DNA of 9,467 nucleotides from Rhodospirillaceae bacterium (GTDB lineage Bacteria > Pseudomonadota > Alphaproteobacteria > UBA11136), in NCBI GenBank assembly GCA_018663165.1, contig JABJES010000244.1, positions 1-9,467 on the forward strand. The letters run 5' to 3'. The position numbers and the translations under genes are program-made. Shown in pieces: positions 1-6,852 of the stretch. Numbering within the stretch: the first letter of the stretch is position 1; each line of letters begins with the position of its first letter. The notes below the pieces were generated by a model. That model worked only from the letters and a program-made list of their open reading frames with translations, was not told where the DNA came from and did not search any database.

Positions 1-1487
1 AGGACAAGTTCGAGAACATGGGCGCCCAGATGCTGCGCGAAGTTGCCAGCAAAACCAGCGATCTCGCTGGTGACGGCACCACCACGGCAACCGTTCTCGC
101 CCAGGCGATCCTGCGCGAAGGGTCAAAGTCTGTGGCTGCTGGTATGAACCCGATGGACCTCAAGCGCGGTATCGACACCGCTGTTGGTTTGGTCATCGAG
201 TCCATCAAGAAGCGCGGCAAGGCTGTTAAGACGACGGCCGAAGTTGCCCAGATCGGCACCATTTCCGCCAACGGCGAACGTGAAATCGGCGACAAAATCG
301 CCGAGGCCATGGAAAAGGTCGGCAAGGAAGGCGTCATCACGGTTGAAGAATCCAAGGGCCGCGACACCGAGCTTGATGTGGTTGAAGGCATGCAGTTCGA
401 CCGTGGGTATCTCTCGCCCTATTTCATCACCAACGCAGAAAAGATGGTCTGCGAGATGGAAAACCCCTTCATCCTGATCCATGAGTCAAAGCTCTCCAGC
501 CTTCAGCCCATGCTGCCGATTCTGGAAGCTGTGGTTCAGTCGAGCCGTCCGCTCCTCATCATCGCCGAGGACGTGGAAGGCGAGGCCCTGGCCACGCTGG
601 TTGTTAACAAGCTGCGCGGTGGCCTGAAAGTCGCCGCCGTCAAGGCACCGGGTTTTGGGGATCGCCGCAAGGCCATGCTCGAAGACATCGCCATCCTGAC
701 CGGCGGACAGCTGGTCAGCGAAGATCTCGGCATCAAGCTTGATAATTTGTCTCTCGATATGCTCGGCACTGCCAAGCGCGTTGTGATCAACAAGGAAGAC
801 ACCATCGTTATCGACGGCGCTGGCAAGAAAAACGACATTGCTTCGCGTTGCAAACAGATCCGTCAGCAGGTCGAGGACACCTCGTCCGATTACGACAAGG
901 AAAAGCTGCAGGAACGTTTGGCCAAGCTGTCCGGCGGCGTTGCCGTGATCAAGGTTGGTGGTGTTACCGAAATCGAGGTTAAGGAGCGTAAGGATCGCGT
1001 CGATGACGCGCTTCACGCCACCCGCGCCGCGGTTGAGGAAGGGATCGTTCCCGGTGGCGGCACGGCGCTTTTATACGCCACCCGTAGCCTGGAAAAGGTC
1101 AAGACCGAGAACCACGACCAGCAGGTCGGCATCGATATCGTGACCCGTGCTCTTCAGGCACCGGCCCGTCAGATCGCCGAGAATGCCGGTCATGAAGGTT
1201 CGATCATCGTTGGCAAACTTCTCGAAAGCAAAGACGAGAACTATGGCTTTGATGCTCAGAAAGAGGAATACACCAACCTCGTTAAGGCCGGCATTATCGA
1301 TCCGGTCAAGGTGGTAAGAACTGCTCTGCAGGACGCGGCCTCGGTCGCCGGTCTGCTGATCACCACCGAAGCGATGGTTGCTGAAAAGCCCGAGCCCAAA
1401 GACGCCGGGGGCCACGCCCACGGTGGTGGCGGCGGCGGCATGCCCGATATGGGTGGCATGGGCGGTATGGGTGGCATGGGCTTCTAA
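1..1487 (+). CDS. groEL: Chaperonin GroEL (60 kDa, Hsp60), 5'-truncated by the window
   Basis: The subunit of the cytoplasmic double-ring ATP-driven chaperonin, which folds proteins together with GroES. The reading frame is open from base 3 (DKFENMGAQM...), so about 60 N-terminal residues lie outside the window. Visible family signatures are the ATP-site GDGTTTATV (Asp codon at 72-74), TISANG, VEGMQFDRGYLSPYF, PLLIIAEDVEGEALATLVVN, APGFGDRRKAML, the ALHATRAAVEEGIVPGGG hinge signature, IIDPVKVVRTALQDAASVAG, and a C-terminal tail with His-Gly and GGM repeats ending GGMGGMGF. No frameshift or lost motif is seen. The GGM tail is typical of main-copy GroELs that act on general substrates. groES is expected just upstream but is not visible. 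A terminator follows at once, so this gene ends its operon. Identity is essentially certain. Confidence 0.98.
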   Translation, partial: DKFENMGAQMLREVASKTSDLAGDGTTTATVLAQAILREGSKSVAAGMNPMDLKRGIDTAVGLVIESIKKRGKAVKTTAEVAQIGTISANGEREIGDKIAEAMEKVGKEGVITVEESKGRDTELDVVEGMQFDRGYLSPYFITNAEKMVCEMENPFILIHESKLSSLQPMLPILEAVVQSSRPLLIIAEDVEGEALATLVVNKLRGGLKVAAVKAPGFGDRRKAMLEDIAILTGGQLVSEDLGIKLDNLSLDMLGTAKRVVINKEDTIVIDGAGKKNDIASRCKQIRQQVEDTSSDYDKEKLQERLAKLSGGVAVIKVGGVTEIEVKERKDRVDDALHATRAAVEEGIVPGGGTALLYATRSLEKVKTENHDQQVGIDIVTRALQAPARQIAENAGHEGSIIVGKLLESKDENYGFDAQKEEYTNLVKAGIIDPVKVVRTALQDAASVAGLLITTEAMVAEKPEPKDAGGHAHGGGGGGMPDMGGMGGMGGMGF

Positions 1488-1518
1488 AGCCTCTTCCAAC
1501 CAGTCCAATATACGGAGA

Positions 1519-1547
1519 GGGGTCGCATTTATGCGGCCCCTTTTCTT
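1519..1547 (+). terminator. Rho-independent terminator of groEL
   Basis: Positions 1519-1528 (GGGGTCGCAT) pair with 1531-1540 (ATGCGGCCCC) through ten pairs, one of them G-T. The tight apex is followed directly by TTTTCTT. It starts 31 nt after the groEL stop. The strong stem plus T-tract isolates groEL from the block to its right. Confidence 0.88.
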
Positions 1548-1584
1548 ATGGGGAAAAGGGCGGCTTGAGCGGGCCGGACCTTAA

Positions 1585-1608
1585 GGCTGAAGGAAGTCGC
1601 GGGTCAGG
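1585..1608. repeat. Direct repeat copy A: displaced helicase 3' end
   Basis: This 24-nt stretch matches 3972-3995 with one mismatch, including the exact 18-mer AGGAAGTCGCGGGTCAGG. Read on the minus strand from 1610 to 1581 it decodes ALTRDFLQP-stop (TAA). The helicase at 3968 ends SLTRDFLQP-stop (TAG). Differences within the last eight codons and the stop are third-position only (CCT/CCA, CTT/CTG, TAA/TAG). Similarity stops abruptly upstream of this. It is most simply a remnant or att-like copy of the helicase gene end, left beside groEL when the block between the copies arrived. Confidence 0.75.
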
Positions 1609-1632
1609 GCTATGTTGGGCGGATGCCCTGAC
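1603..1632. repeat. 8-bp perfect inverted repeat at the edge of copy A
   Basis: GTCAGGGC at 1603-1610 and GCCCTGAC at 1625-1632 are perfect reverse complements separated by 14 nt. The left arm overlaps the outer end of direct repeat A. No T-run follows on either strand, so it is not an obvious terminator. It could be a protein-binding arm site of a former recombination junction, or chance. Confidence 0.4.
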
Positions 1633-1658
1633 ACTGTCCAGTTATATGATAAAATTCC

Positions 1659-1686
1659 TTGACTAATAGGAATATATACATATAGT
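1659..1686 (+). promoter_or_regulatory. Sigma-70-type promoter for the hydrolase gene
   Basis: TTGACT (1659-1664), a 16-nt spacer and TATAGT (1681-1686) match the -35/-10 consensus well. They sit in a markedly AT-rich patch (1641-1686) inside otherwise GC-rich DNA. The start of transcription would be near 1693, leaving a leader of about 165 nt before the ATG at 1860. No operator could be assigned. Confidence 0.6.
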
Positions 1687-1828
1687 GGGCGTATTGATGC
1701 CCGATAGGCCGTGTGGGGTGGAATTCATGCCCCTGCGATAACCTTGATCCGGATAACGCCGGTTCTCATCTGTTGACCGATCAACCTTCCTCATCATTAC
1801 AGACGTTTGTATGCGGTGGGGAACAACG

Positions 1829-1852
1829 GCCCCGCCTGTCCGGGGCGAGGAG
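1829..1852 (+). promoter_or_regulatory. GC hairpin abutting the ribosome binding site that fixes the 1860 start
   Basis: GCCCCG (1829-1834) pairs with CGGGGC (1841-1846) around a 6-nt loop. The stem ends exactly where the Shine-Dalgarno GAGGAG (1847-1852) begins, 7 nt before the ATG. A second small hairpin, GTTGA-CCGA-TCAAC, lies at 1772-1785. The long leader could therefore tune translation, although no known riboswitch class was recognised. The clear RBS is the main reason for choosing ATG 1860 over an in-frame GTG at 1713. Confidence 0.45.
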
Positions 1853-1859
1853 CTTTGCC

Positions 1860-2912
1860 ATGTCTATCTTTTCATTCGCCCTGAACGACCGCTTAGGCCG
1901 GGATTCGAGCGCCGATCCCCAGGATGTATTGGGGGTCAAGAAACGCCTCAATACACAGGGCTTTTACCCAACGCCTAAATACGGCATGACGCCCTGGACA
2001 GACGAGGGAATGTTTGAAGGCCTGAAAAACTTCCAGAAAGCCAATGGGTTGAGTGTTGACGAGTTCATGAAGCCGGGTGGGCCGACCGAACGTAAGTTAA
2101 ACCGGCTGCTGGGCCGTGTGCCCAGGCGCGGGCAGGGGATTATTGCAAAGGAAGCGAGTGAGTGGCGGCCGATGATTTTCGCGCCGGTGAATGAAGGCCG
2201 TGGCGCCCCGGAAAGAGCTCCTGATCTGCTCCAAATGGCGGGACAGAAAAATCGGCACGACGATCGCCCTGCGCCCGATCAGAAGCCGCCCCTCAAGGTT
2301 CCACCCAAACCGGTTGAAAAGCCGGCGGGGCAAAAGACAGATAAAAAATCTGAAATCCCCTCGGGGACTAAGAAAACAGAGAACCCCTGGCCTGAAACCC
2401 CCGTGGCGGCGGAATTTCGTCATCAAATTCATAAGAAAGAATCACGAGATGAAAACTACGATGCCAAACACCCCAACGATAGAGCCTGGGGCCGCTATCA
2501 GATGACGCCCATCGCATTACAAGACGTGGGGATGATGGATACCAACGAGAAATGGACGGGGAAATACGGTGTCTATAACAAGGATGACTTTCTGGGAAAC
2601 CAGAAAGCTCAGGAAAAAGTTATGGCCGACTATATGAAGCGTAACCGAGAAATTCTTGAAAAAAACGGCGCACTGCAATTTGAGGGGCAGAAATTTAATG
2701 GAGTAAAGGCTGAGATTATCGTAACTGAATCAGGGCTGTTGGCTGCTGCACACCGCCAAGGGGCTCCAGCGGTAAGGAATTATCTCAATCATCAGAAAAG
2801 AAATAACTGGGTCAGTGATCCCGAAGGCTTCCCCCCAAAGAAGAAGGATCAGTTTCTGTCCATTGAAACCCGGCTGCGGGAGTTCCAGAATATCACGCAC
2901 AAAAAACCGTAG
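1860..2912 (+). CDS. Peptidoglycan-binding-like / lysozyme-like (transglycosylase) hydrolase without signal peptide
   Basis: Predicted 350-residue protein. Residues about 19-86 (DVLGVKKRL...PTPKYGMTPWTDEG...GLKNFQKANGL...GPTERKLNRLL) have the helix and turn pattern of PG_binding_1-like domains seen in alphaproteobacteria. Residues about 100-180 are a Pro/Lys-rich, low-complexity linker. The C-terminal domain (about 181-345) follows the soluble-lytic-transglycosylase/lysozyme order: KKES with candidate catalytic Glu194, GRYQM at 211-215 like the family's G-x-x-Q motif, then AAAHRQGAPAVRNYL at 295-309 like the AYNAGxxAVxxY element. It would cleave glycan strands of murein. No signal peptide or membrane segment is present from either possible start, so it needs a holin, a secretion machine or lysis to reach the wall. 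That fits a phage-type endolysin or a secreted effector. It has its own promoter, and an exported protein gene follows 85 nt later. Family assignment is by motif order only. Confidence 0.7.
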   Translation: MSIFSFALNDRLGRDSSADPQDVLGVKKRLNTQGFYPTPKYGMTPWTDEGMFEGLKNFQKANGLSVDEFMKPGGPTERKLNRLLGRVPRRGQGIIAKEASEWRPMIFAPVNEGRGAPERAPDLLQMAGQKNRHDDRPAPDQKPPLKVPPKPVEKPAGQKTDKKSEIPSGTKKTENPWPETPVAAEFRHQIHKKESRDENYDAKHPNDRAWGRYQMTPIALQDVGMMDTNEKWTGKYGVYNKDDFLGNQKAQEKVMADYMKRNREILEKNGALQFEGQKFNGVKAEIIVTESGLLAAAHRQGAPAVRNYLNHQKRNNWVSDPEGFPPKKKDQFLSIETRLREFQNITHKKP

Positions 2913-2962
2913 CGTGCCACAATGTTGCCCGGATTGTTTGTTCGATTAACAGGGAGATACTT

Positions 2963-2986
2963 ATGTTCCCTCGGTTAATTAATTGA
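2963..2986 (+). other. Possible 7-residue leader ORF (MFPRLIN)
   Basis: GGGAGA (2952-2957) precedes an ATG at 2963 by 5 nt. The tiny ORF reads MFPRLIN and ends in TGA at 2984-2986. Its stop overlaps the first base of the AAGGAGG that serves the next gene. The geometry would allow a ribosome finishing here to re-initiate at TTG 2998, but coincidence is possible. Confidence 0.25.
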
Positions 2987-2997
2987 AGGAGGAAAGA

Positions 2998-3555
2998 TTG
3001 CGCTTTGCTTTGGGCCTCGGATTGAACCTTGCAGTAATTGTTTTTCTCTCAGCGTTCCCGGCCCAGGCCGAGGAAAGGGTTCGGATGTACCGGGACAGCG
3101 CCATTCCAGATATCAGCTTTATTCATGACAAGTGGCCCTACAGTGATGGGAATTGTCCATCCGATCGCGGAGAAATTGCAGTCGCGGATGATGATTGTCT
3201 TATTCGGATAACGGACTATTTTGCAGGGCGGTATGACCTTGACCTGGATGGACAGGATGAACTGTTTGTGATGCTGGCGCATCCCTACTGGAATGGCTCT
3301 ATAGGCTCTCCGTTAACAATATACAAAATGAAGGATGGAGAATGGCGCGAGTGGGCATGGTCTTCCCTAAAATCATCCTCAAGAGACGACCAGGGCATCT
3401 ACTACTACTTGGTGGTGGGTGACGAACGGGAAAAAGGACTGCCGGTTCTGTATTCAAGTGAGTTTGAATTTAGGTGGTGGACGGATCCAGATACCGGCGA
3501 GAGCCGGTACTATGGGAAATGTGTTTCTAAGCAGTGTCAAAATGAAAATGGGTAA
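2998..3555 (+). CDS. Sec-exported hypothetical protein with DxDxDG motif, TTG start
   Basis: The protein was not recognised. TTG at 2998 is chosen because AAGGAGG (2986-2992) lies 5 nt ahead and translation then opens with a classic signal peptide: MRF, a hydrophobic stretch of leucines, valines and alanines, then FPAQA with cleavage expected after Ala24 (AQA-EE). An upstream in-frame TTG at 2983 sits too close to, and partly upstream of, that RBS. The mature part is about 161 residues. It contains four cysteines (about 53, 67, 175, 180) that could form two disulfides in the periplasm, and YDLDLDGQDELFV (about 79-91), which resembles the Ca-binding loop of FG-GAP/VCBS-type or EF-hand-like repeats. 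It is rich in Trp/Tyr with a beta-strand-like pattern. It lies directly downstream of the leaderless wall hydrolase on the same strand, so a role in countering or assisting that enzyme in the periplasm is a reasonable inference, unproven. Confidence 0.75.
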   Translation: MRFALGLGLNLAVIVFLSAFPAQAEERVRMYRDSAIPDISFIHDKWPYSDGNCPSDRGEIAVADDDCLIRITDYFAGRYDLDLDGQDELFVMLAHPYWNGSIGSPLTIYKMKDGEWREWAWSSLKSSSRDDQGIYYYLVVGDEREKGLPVLYSSEFEFRWWTDPDTGESRYYGKCVSKQCQNENG

Positions 3556-3676
3556 AATGGCTTCAAATGGGTGCGCTAGGATTTGGGAATTAGGTCAGAG
3601 GACGGTTCCCCGGGGGGAATATTACGTGGAAATATTGATCGTTTAGTAAATTATTTTGGTCTCCGGAAAGTCCTCG

Positions 3677-3850
3677 TCAGCATGTGACCAGTTCAATGCT
3701 GACTTTATCCCCAAGCTCATCCTGCAACAGGCCAGCGATAATCTTCATTTTACGGTTGAGCGCCGCTTTTTCTTCCTCGGTGAGTTCTTCCAGAATATCT
3801 TTGCTGTCGTACCACTTCTGGAATCTGAGGATGCGCCAGATGAGGGGCAT
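3677..3850 (-). CDS. Small acidic hypothetical protein (57 aa)
   Basis: A minus-strand ORF reading MPLIWRILRFQKWYDSKDIL, then an acidic helical stretch (EELTEEEKAALNRKMK), ending ...SIELVTC. Codon choice looks coding, and the composition (amphipathic, aromatic-basic N-terminus, charged helix) resembles a small regulator or adaptor. No family was recognised. The frame is open only a further 16 codons upstream, with no better start codon and no clear RBS before the ATG. It may therefore be the C-terminal remnant of a longer gene. It lies 117 nt downstream of the helicase stop on the same strand, and inside the block bounded by the direct repeats. Confidence 0.45.
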   Translation of the reverse strand: MPLIWRILRFQKWYDSKDILEELTEEEKAALNRKMKIIAGLLQDELGDKVSIELVTC

Positions 3851-3967
3851 TGAAATGTCGAGTGAGCTGCCGCGTAATCTACGGCTTCTGGCGGCTCACA
3901 AGAGTGGTTTGCAATAATCCGGGTCGAGTTTTATTTTAGTCCCTCAACCTATCAGCGACGCCTTTAG

Positions 3968-6838
3968 CTATGGCTGCAGGAAGTCGCGGGTCAGGCTGAC
4001 CGCCTCGGCCAGACCAAGGCGCTGCATTTCAACGCCGGGCGGGAAGGCGGTGCCGAGGCGGCTGGGCATGCGATTATCAAGAAGAATGAAAACACCGTGA
4101 TCATCGGCTTTGCGCACCAATCGGCCATAGGCCTGTTTCAGCCGCAAGCGGGTCAGGCGGTCATCATAGACCCGCGCCCCGTATGCCTTGCGCCGGGCGC
4201 TATGGAGAATGTCCGGCCGCGGCCAGGGAACTCGATCAAAGACGATCAACCGCAGGGCCGTGCCGGGCACGTCAACGCCGTCGCGTATGGCATCGGTGCC
4301 GAGGAGACAGGCATCGTGTTCGGCACGGAAAATGTCGATCAGGGTGGCGGTATCCAACCCGTCCACATGCTGAGCGAGAAGGGGAAGGCCGGCTTCGTCA
4401 AGGGGGGCGGCAAGACGTTGGTGAACGGCTCTGAGGCGCGAGATGGCGGTGAACAAACCGAGCCCGCCGCCGCCCGCGGCCAGAAAGAGTTCGCGGTAAG
4501 CGCTCGCCACCTGATCGGGGTTGTCGCGGGTCACATCGGTGACGACGAGAACCCTGGTCTGGTTGGGGTAATCAAAAGGTGAGGGAAGGGCAATGCGTCC
4601 GGGTTCGCCCTTAAGGTGACAAGCCCCGGTGCGTTGGTCCGCCGCTATCCAGTCGGGGGCGGGTTCATCGTCACTTTCATTGGCTTTATTATCGTGATCA
4701 CAAAGGGTCGCCGAGGTGATGAGCAGGCCTTGCGCCGGACGGGCGACATAGTCGATGAAGGGAAGTGTCGGATCAATCCAGTGGCGGTTAAAGCCGACAT
4801 CCACATCCCGGCCACCTGAACGGTCAACGGCAAACCAGTCAACAAAAGCGGCGGGCTGTTCCTCGGTCAGGGAGGCGAGCATGGAGCCCCAGGCTTCAAC
4901 CTGGGTTTCAGCCCGCCGGGCCAGGCCCCGACACATGGCTTCGATGCGTTGGCGGTCATGGCTGTCCATCTCGCTCGCCTGTTCGTCGATTAAACGCGAG
5001 AGATGAGTGGCCAGCGCGGTTAGCGGGGTGGCGAGAAGAGCAAGGGAGGCTTCAAGGGCCAAGGCTGTCTCAATCAGCCCCTCAACCAGACCATCGCCGG
5101 GGCTGTTTGCAGCAGGCCGGGCCTCTGTTTCAAGGCTGTACTGAGAGCCCGGTTGGGCGGCGCGGGCATAAACCTGTTGGCGGAGAAGGGCGAGAAAGGC
5201 CTCGCCGGGGCCTTGGGGGGTGCCATTATTGATCCGCGACATCCAGCCAGGTGCTGGCAGGGCCAAGGCCGCGTTCTGGGTCTCATTGAGGGCGAGGGAT
5301 GCTTTTTCATCGCGGGCGGCAAGGTCGCCGACACGTTTCTCAAGGCCGCGCATCCGCCCACCGCCAGCGCCTGCGCCGGTAACGCTACCGCGCCGACTTT
5401 TTTCGGGGCCGATAATCCAGCGCCGTAATTCAAGCATCTCAACCCCTGAGAGATGGGCCGAAAAGGCGCTGTCGGCGGCATCGAAAATATGGTGCCCCTC
5501 GTCGAAAACATAGCGGGCGGGGGAAAACACATCATCGTCGGTGCCGCCACCCAATGCCGCCTGAATCATCACCAGGGCATGATTGGCGACGACGATCTCT
5601 GCCCGCCAGGCCCGCCGGATGCTGCGCTCGATAAAACATTTCTTGAAATGGGAACAGGCGGAATAAATGCATTCCCCCCGGCGGTCGGCAAGGGCATAGG
5701 TGCGGGGCTTTTCCAGAAGATCGCCGAGCCATGCGGGAAAATCGCCACCCATCATGTCGCCATCCCGTGATGCAATCGCCCATCTGGCGATCAGGCCCAG
5801 CGCTGCGCCGTCACGCTCGCGTGACGCATCGGTGCGGGTGGGGAGGGCGGCAACGGCTTCTTCCAGATTGAGAAGGCAGAGATAATTTTCGCGGCCCTTG
5901 CGGATCACCACCTTGGCCGCCTTACGACCGGAATCGGGGTAAAGGCTGTCGAGTTCGTGATCAATCTGATGCTGAAGGTTTTTGGTATAGGTGCTGATCC
6001 AGACCGGGCCGTTATTTTTTTGCGCCCACAGACTGGCCGGAGCAAGATAGCCCAAGGTCTTGCCGGTGCCGGTGCCGGCTTCGGCGAGAACCAATTGTGG
6101 CTCATCTTCATTTTGGCGCGGCGAAAAGGCGGCGGTGACGCCAGCGGTGTATTCCTTTTGTTGGGGTCTCGATTCCGCATTTGGGCCGAGTAGGTCGGCG
6201 AGCCGTTTTAAGGATTCTTCCGGCTCAACGACAGCCTGGCCGGTGGGCGGCTCGGGGGCATATTCGCTCCATTCCTTTAATCCGTGCCAGACTTCCAGCG
6301 CTCGCCTTTGTGTCGCCTCGTCGGTGGCTTTTCCTTTTGGCAGGACGGCAAGGGTCTGTTCGCCCCAGCGCCAGCCTGCATCAGCCATGACCCGGGCCAG
6401 TGCAGTGACCTCGCGGTTGCGCATTAAATCGGGGGCGGCGATTTCATCCAAAAGGGCGGAGACAGCCGTCGAAAGACAGCGGGCTTCATCTTCGAGTGTT
6501 TTGGGTAAGGCCAAACCGAGGGCCTGGGCAAGGCCGCGTGGGGTGGGCAGGCAGAATTTCGCCGGGCGGGTGAAGGCGAAAAGCTCAAGAACATCGAGGC
6601 TTGCAAAGCCAGCCAGCCCGAGACGCTTTGCCGTTGCGGGCATGTGACAGACGACAGGCGCCGGGCCCCGGCGGACGCGAGCGGCAGCCTCTTTAAGAGT
6701 GAGGCTTTCAACGATTCCTGCCTCGCCGTTTTTCCCTGGCGCAAACCAGCAGGCCCGGCGCAAACCGGCAACCAGCACCGGCAAAATGGGAAGGGGGCGG
6801 GCATCGCCGGTGGGTGCGCCTTTGGATAGGGGAGCCAT
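3968..6838 (-). CDS. dinG: DinG/XPD-family Fe-S ATP-dependent DNA helicase
   Basis: Superfamily 2 helicase, 956 residues, expected to unwind DNA 5'-3' and clear R-loops, G-quadruplexes or repair intermediates. Motif I is AEAGTGTGKT (Walker A Lys260). Four cysteines at 321 (ENYLC), 390, 395 and 401 (GECIYSACSHFKKC) have the spacing of the XPD/DinG iron-sulphur domain. Motif II is DEGH (446-449). Others are VVANHALVM (416-424), LLITSATL (705-712), LLGTDAIRDGVDVPG and motif VI QAYGRLVR (902-909, arginine fingers 906/909). It is longer than E. coli DinG (about 716 aa). The extra length is an N-terminal region of about 220 residues with no motif I could name, plus a long Ala-rich insertion after the DEGH box. 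The ATG lies 14 nt after the deaminase stop and has no good Shine-Dalgarno of its own, so translation is probably coupled. Its last codons are duplicated at 1581-1610. The family is secure; the dinG symbol is a family-level label, and the alternative YoaA-like name cannot be excluded. Confidence 0.88.
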   Translation of the reverse strand: MAPLSKGAPTGDARPLPILPVLVAGLRRACWFAPGKNGEAGIVESLTLKEAAARVRRGPAPVVCHMPATAKRLGLAGFASLDVLELFAFTRPAKFCLPTPRGLAQALGLALPKTLEDEARCLSTAVSALLDEIAAPDLMRNREVTALARVMADAGWRWGEQTLAVLPKGKATDEATQRRALEVWHGLKEWSEYAPEPPTGQAVVEPEESLKRLADLLGPNAESRPQQKEYTAGVTAAFSPRQNEDEPQLVLAEAGTGTGKTLGYLAPASLWAQKNNGPVWISTYTKNLQHQIDHELDSLYPDSGRKAAKVVIRKGRENYLCLLNLEEAVAALPTRTDASRERDGAALGLIARWAIASRDGDMMGGDFPAWLGDLLEKPRTYALADRRGECIYSACSHFKKCFIERSIRRAWRAEIVVANHALVMIQAALGGGTDDDVFSPARYVFDEGHHIFDAADSAFSAHLSGVEMLELRRWIIGPEKSRRGSVTGAGAGGGRMRGLEKRVGDLAARDEKASLALNETQNAALALPAPGWMSRINNGTPQGPGEAFLALLRQQVYARAAQPGSQYSLETEARPAANSPGDGLVEGLIETALALEASLALLATPLTALATHLSRLIDEQASEMDSHDRQRIEAMCRGLARRAETQVEAWGSMLASLTEEQPAAFVDWFAVDRSGGRDVDVGFNRHWIDPTLPFIDYVARPAQGLLITSATLCDHDNKANESDDEPAPDWIAADQRTGACHLKGEPGRIALPSPFDYPNQTRVLVVTDVTRDNPDQVASAYRELFLAAGGGGLGLFTAISRLRAVHQRLAAPLDEAGLPLLAQHVDGLDTATLIDIFRAEHDACLLGTDAIRDGVDVPGTALRLIVFDRVPWPRPDILHSARRKAYGARVYDDRLTRLRLKQAYGRLVRKADDHGVFILLDNRMPSRLGTAFPPGVEMQRLGLAEAVSLTRDFLQP
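3972..3995. repeat. Direct repeat copy B: the helicase gene's own 3' end
   Basis: This is the partner of copy A at 1585-1608, 2387 nt apart and in the same orientation. It lies within the last codons of the helicase gene, whose stop TAG is at 3968-3970. The two copies share the exact 18-mer AGGAAGTCGCGGGTCAGG. Together they bound the lower-GC block, as the ends of an element inserted in a gene's 3' end would. Confidence 0.75.
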
Positions 6839-6852
6839 GCGGGGGGAGATGC

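Noticed and set aside
1713..1859. N-terminal extension of the hydrolase from GTG 1713
   Set aside because: It adds 49 residues without domain or signal-peptide character. It has no RBS, whereas ATG 1860 has GAGGAG at proper distance and begins just before the binding-like domain.
3419..3646. 75-residue plus-strand ORF overlapping the end of the exported protein gene; its tail (VPRGEYYVE) faintly recalls signal peptidase I
   Set aside because: Most of it is an out-of-frame shadow of the exported protein gene. The resemblance is too short, no catalytic motif is present, and there is no start with an RBS.
3656..3917. Plus-strand ORFs in the interval before the helicase end
   Set aside because: They are antisense shadows of the better-supported minus-strand 57-residue ORF and lack RBS signals.
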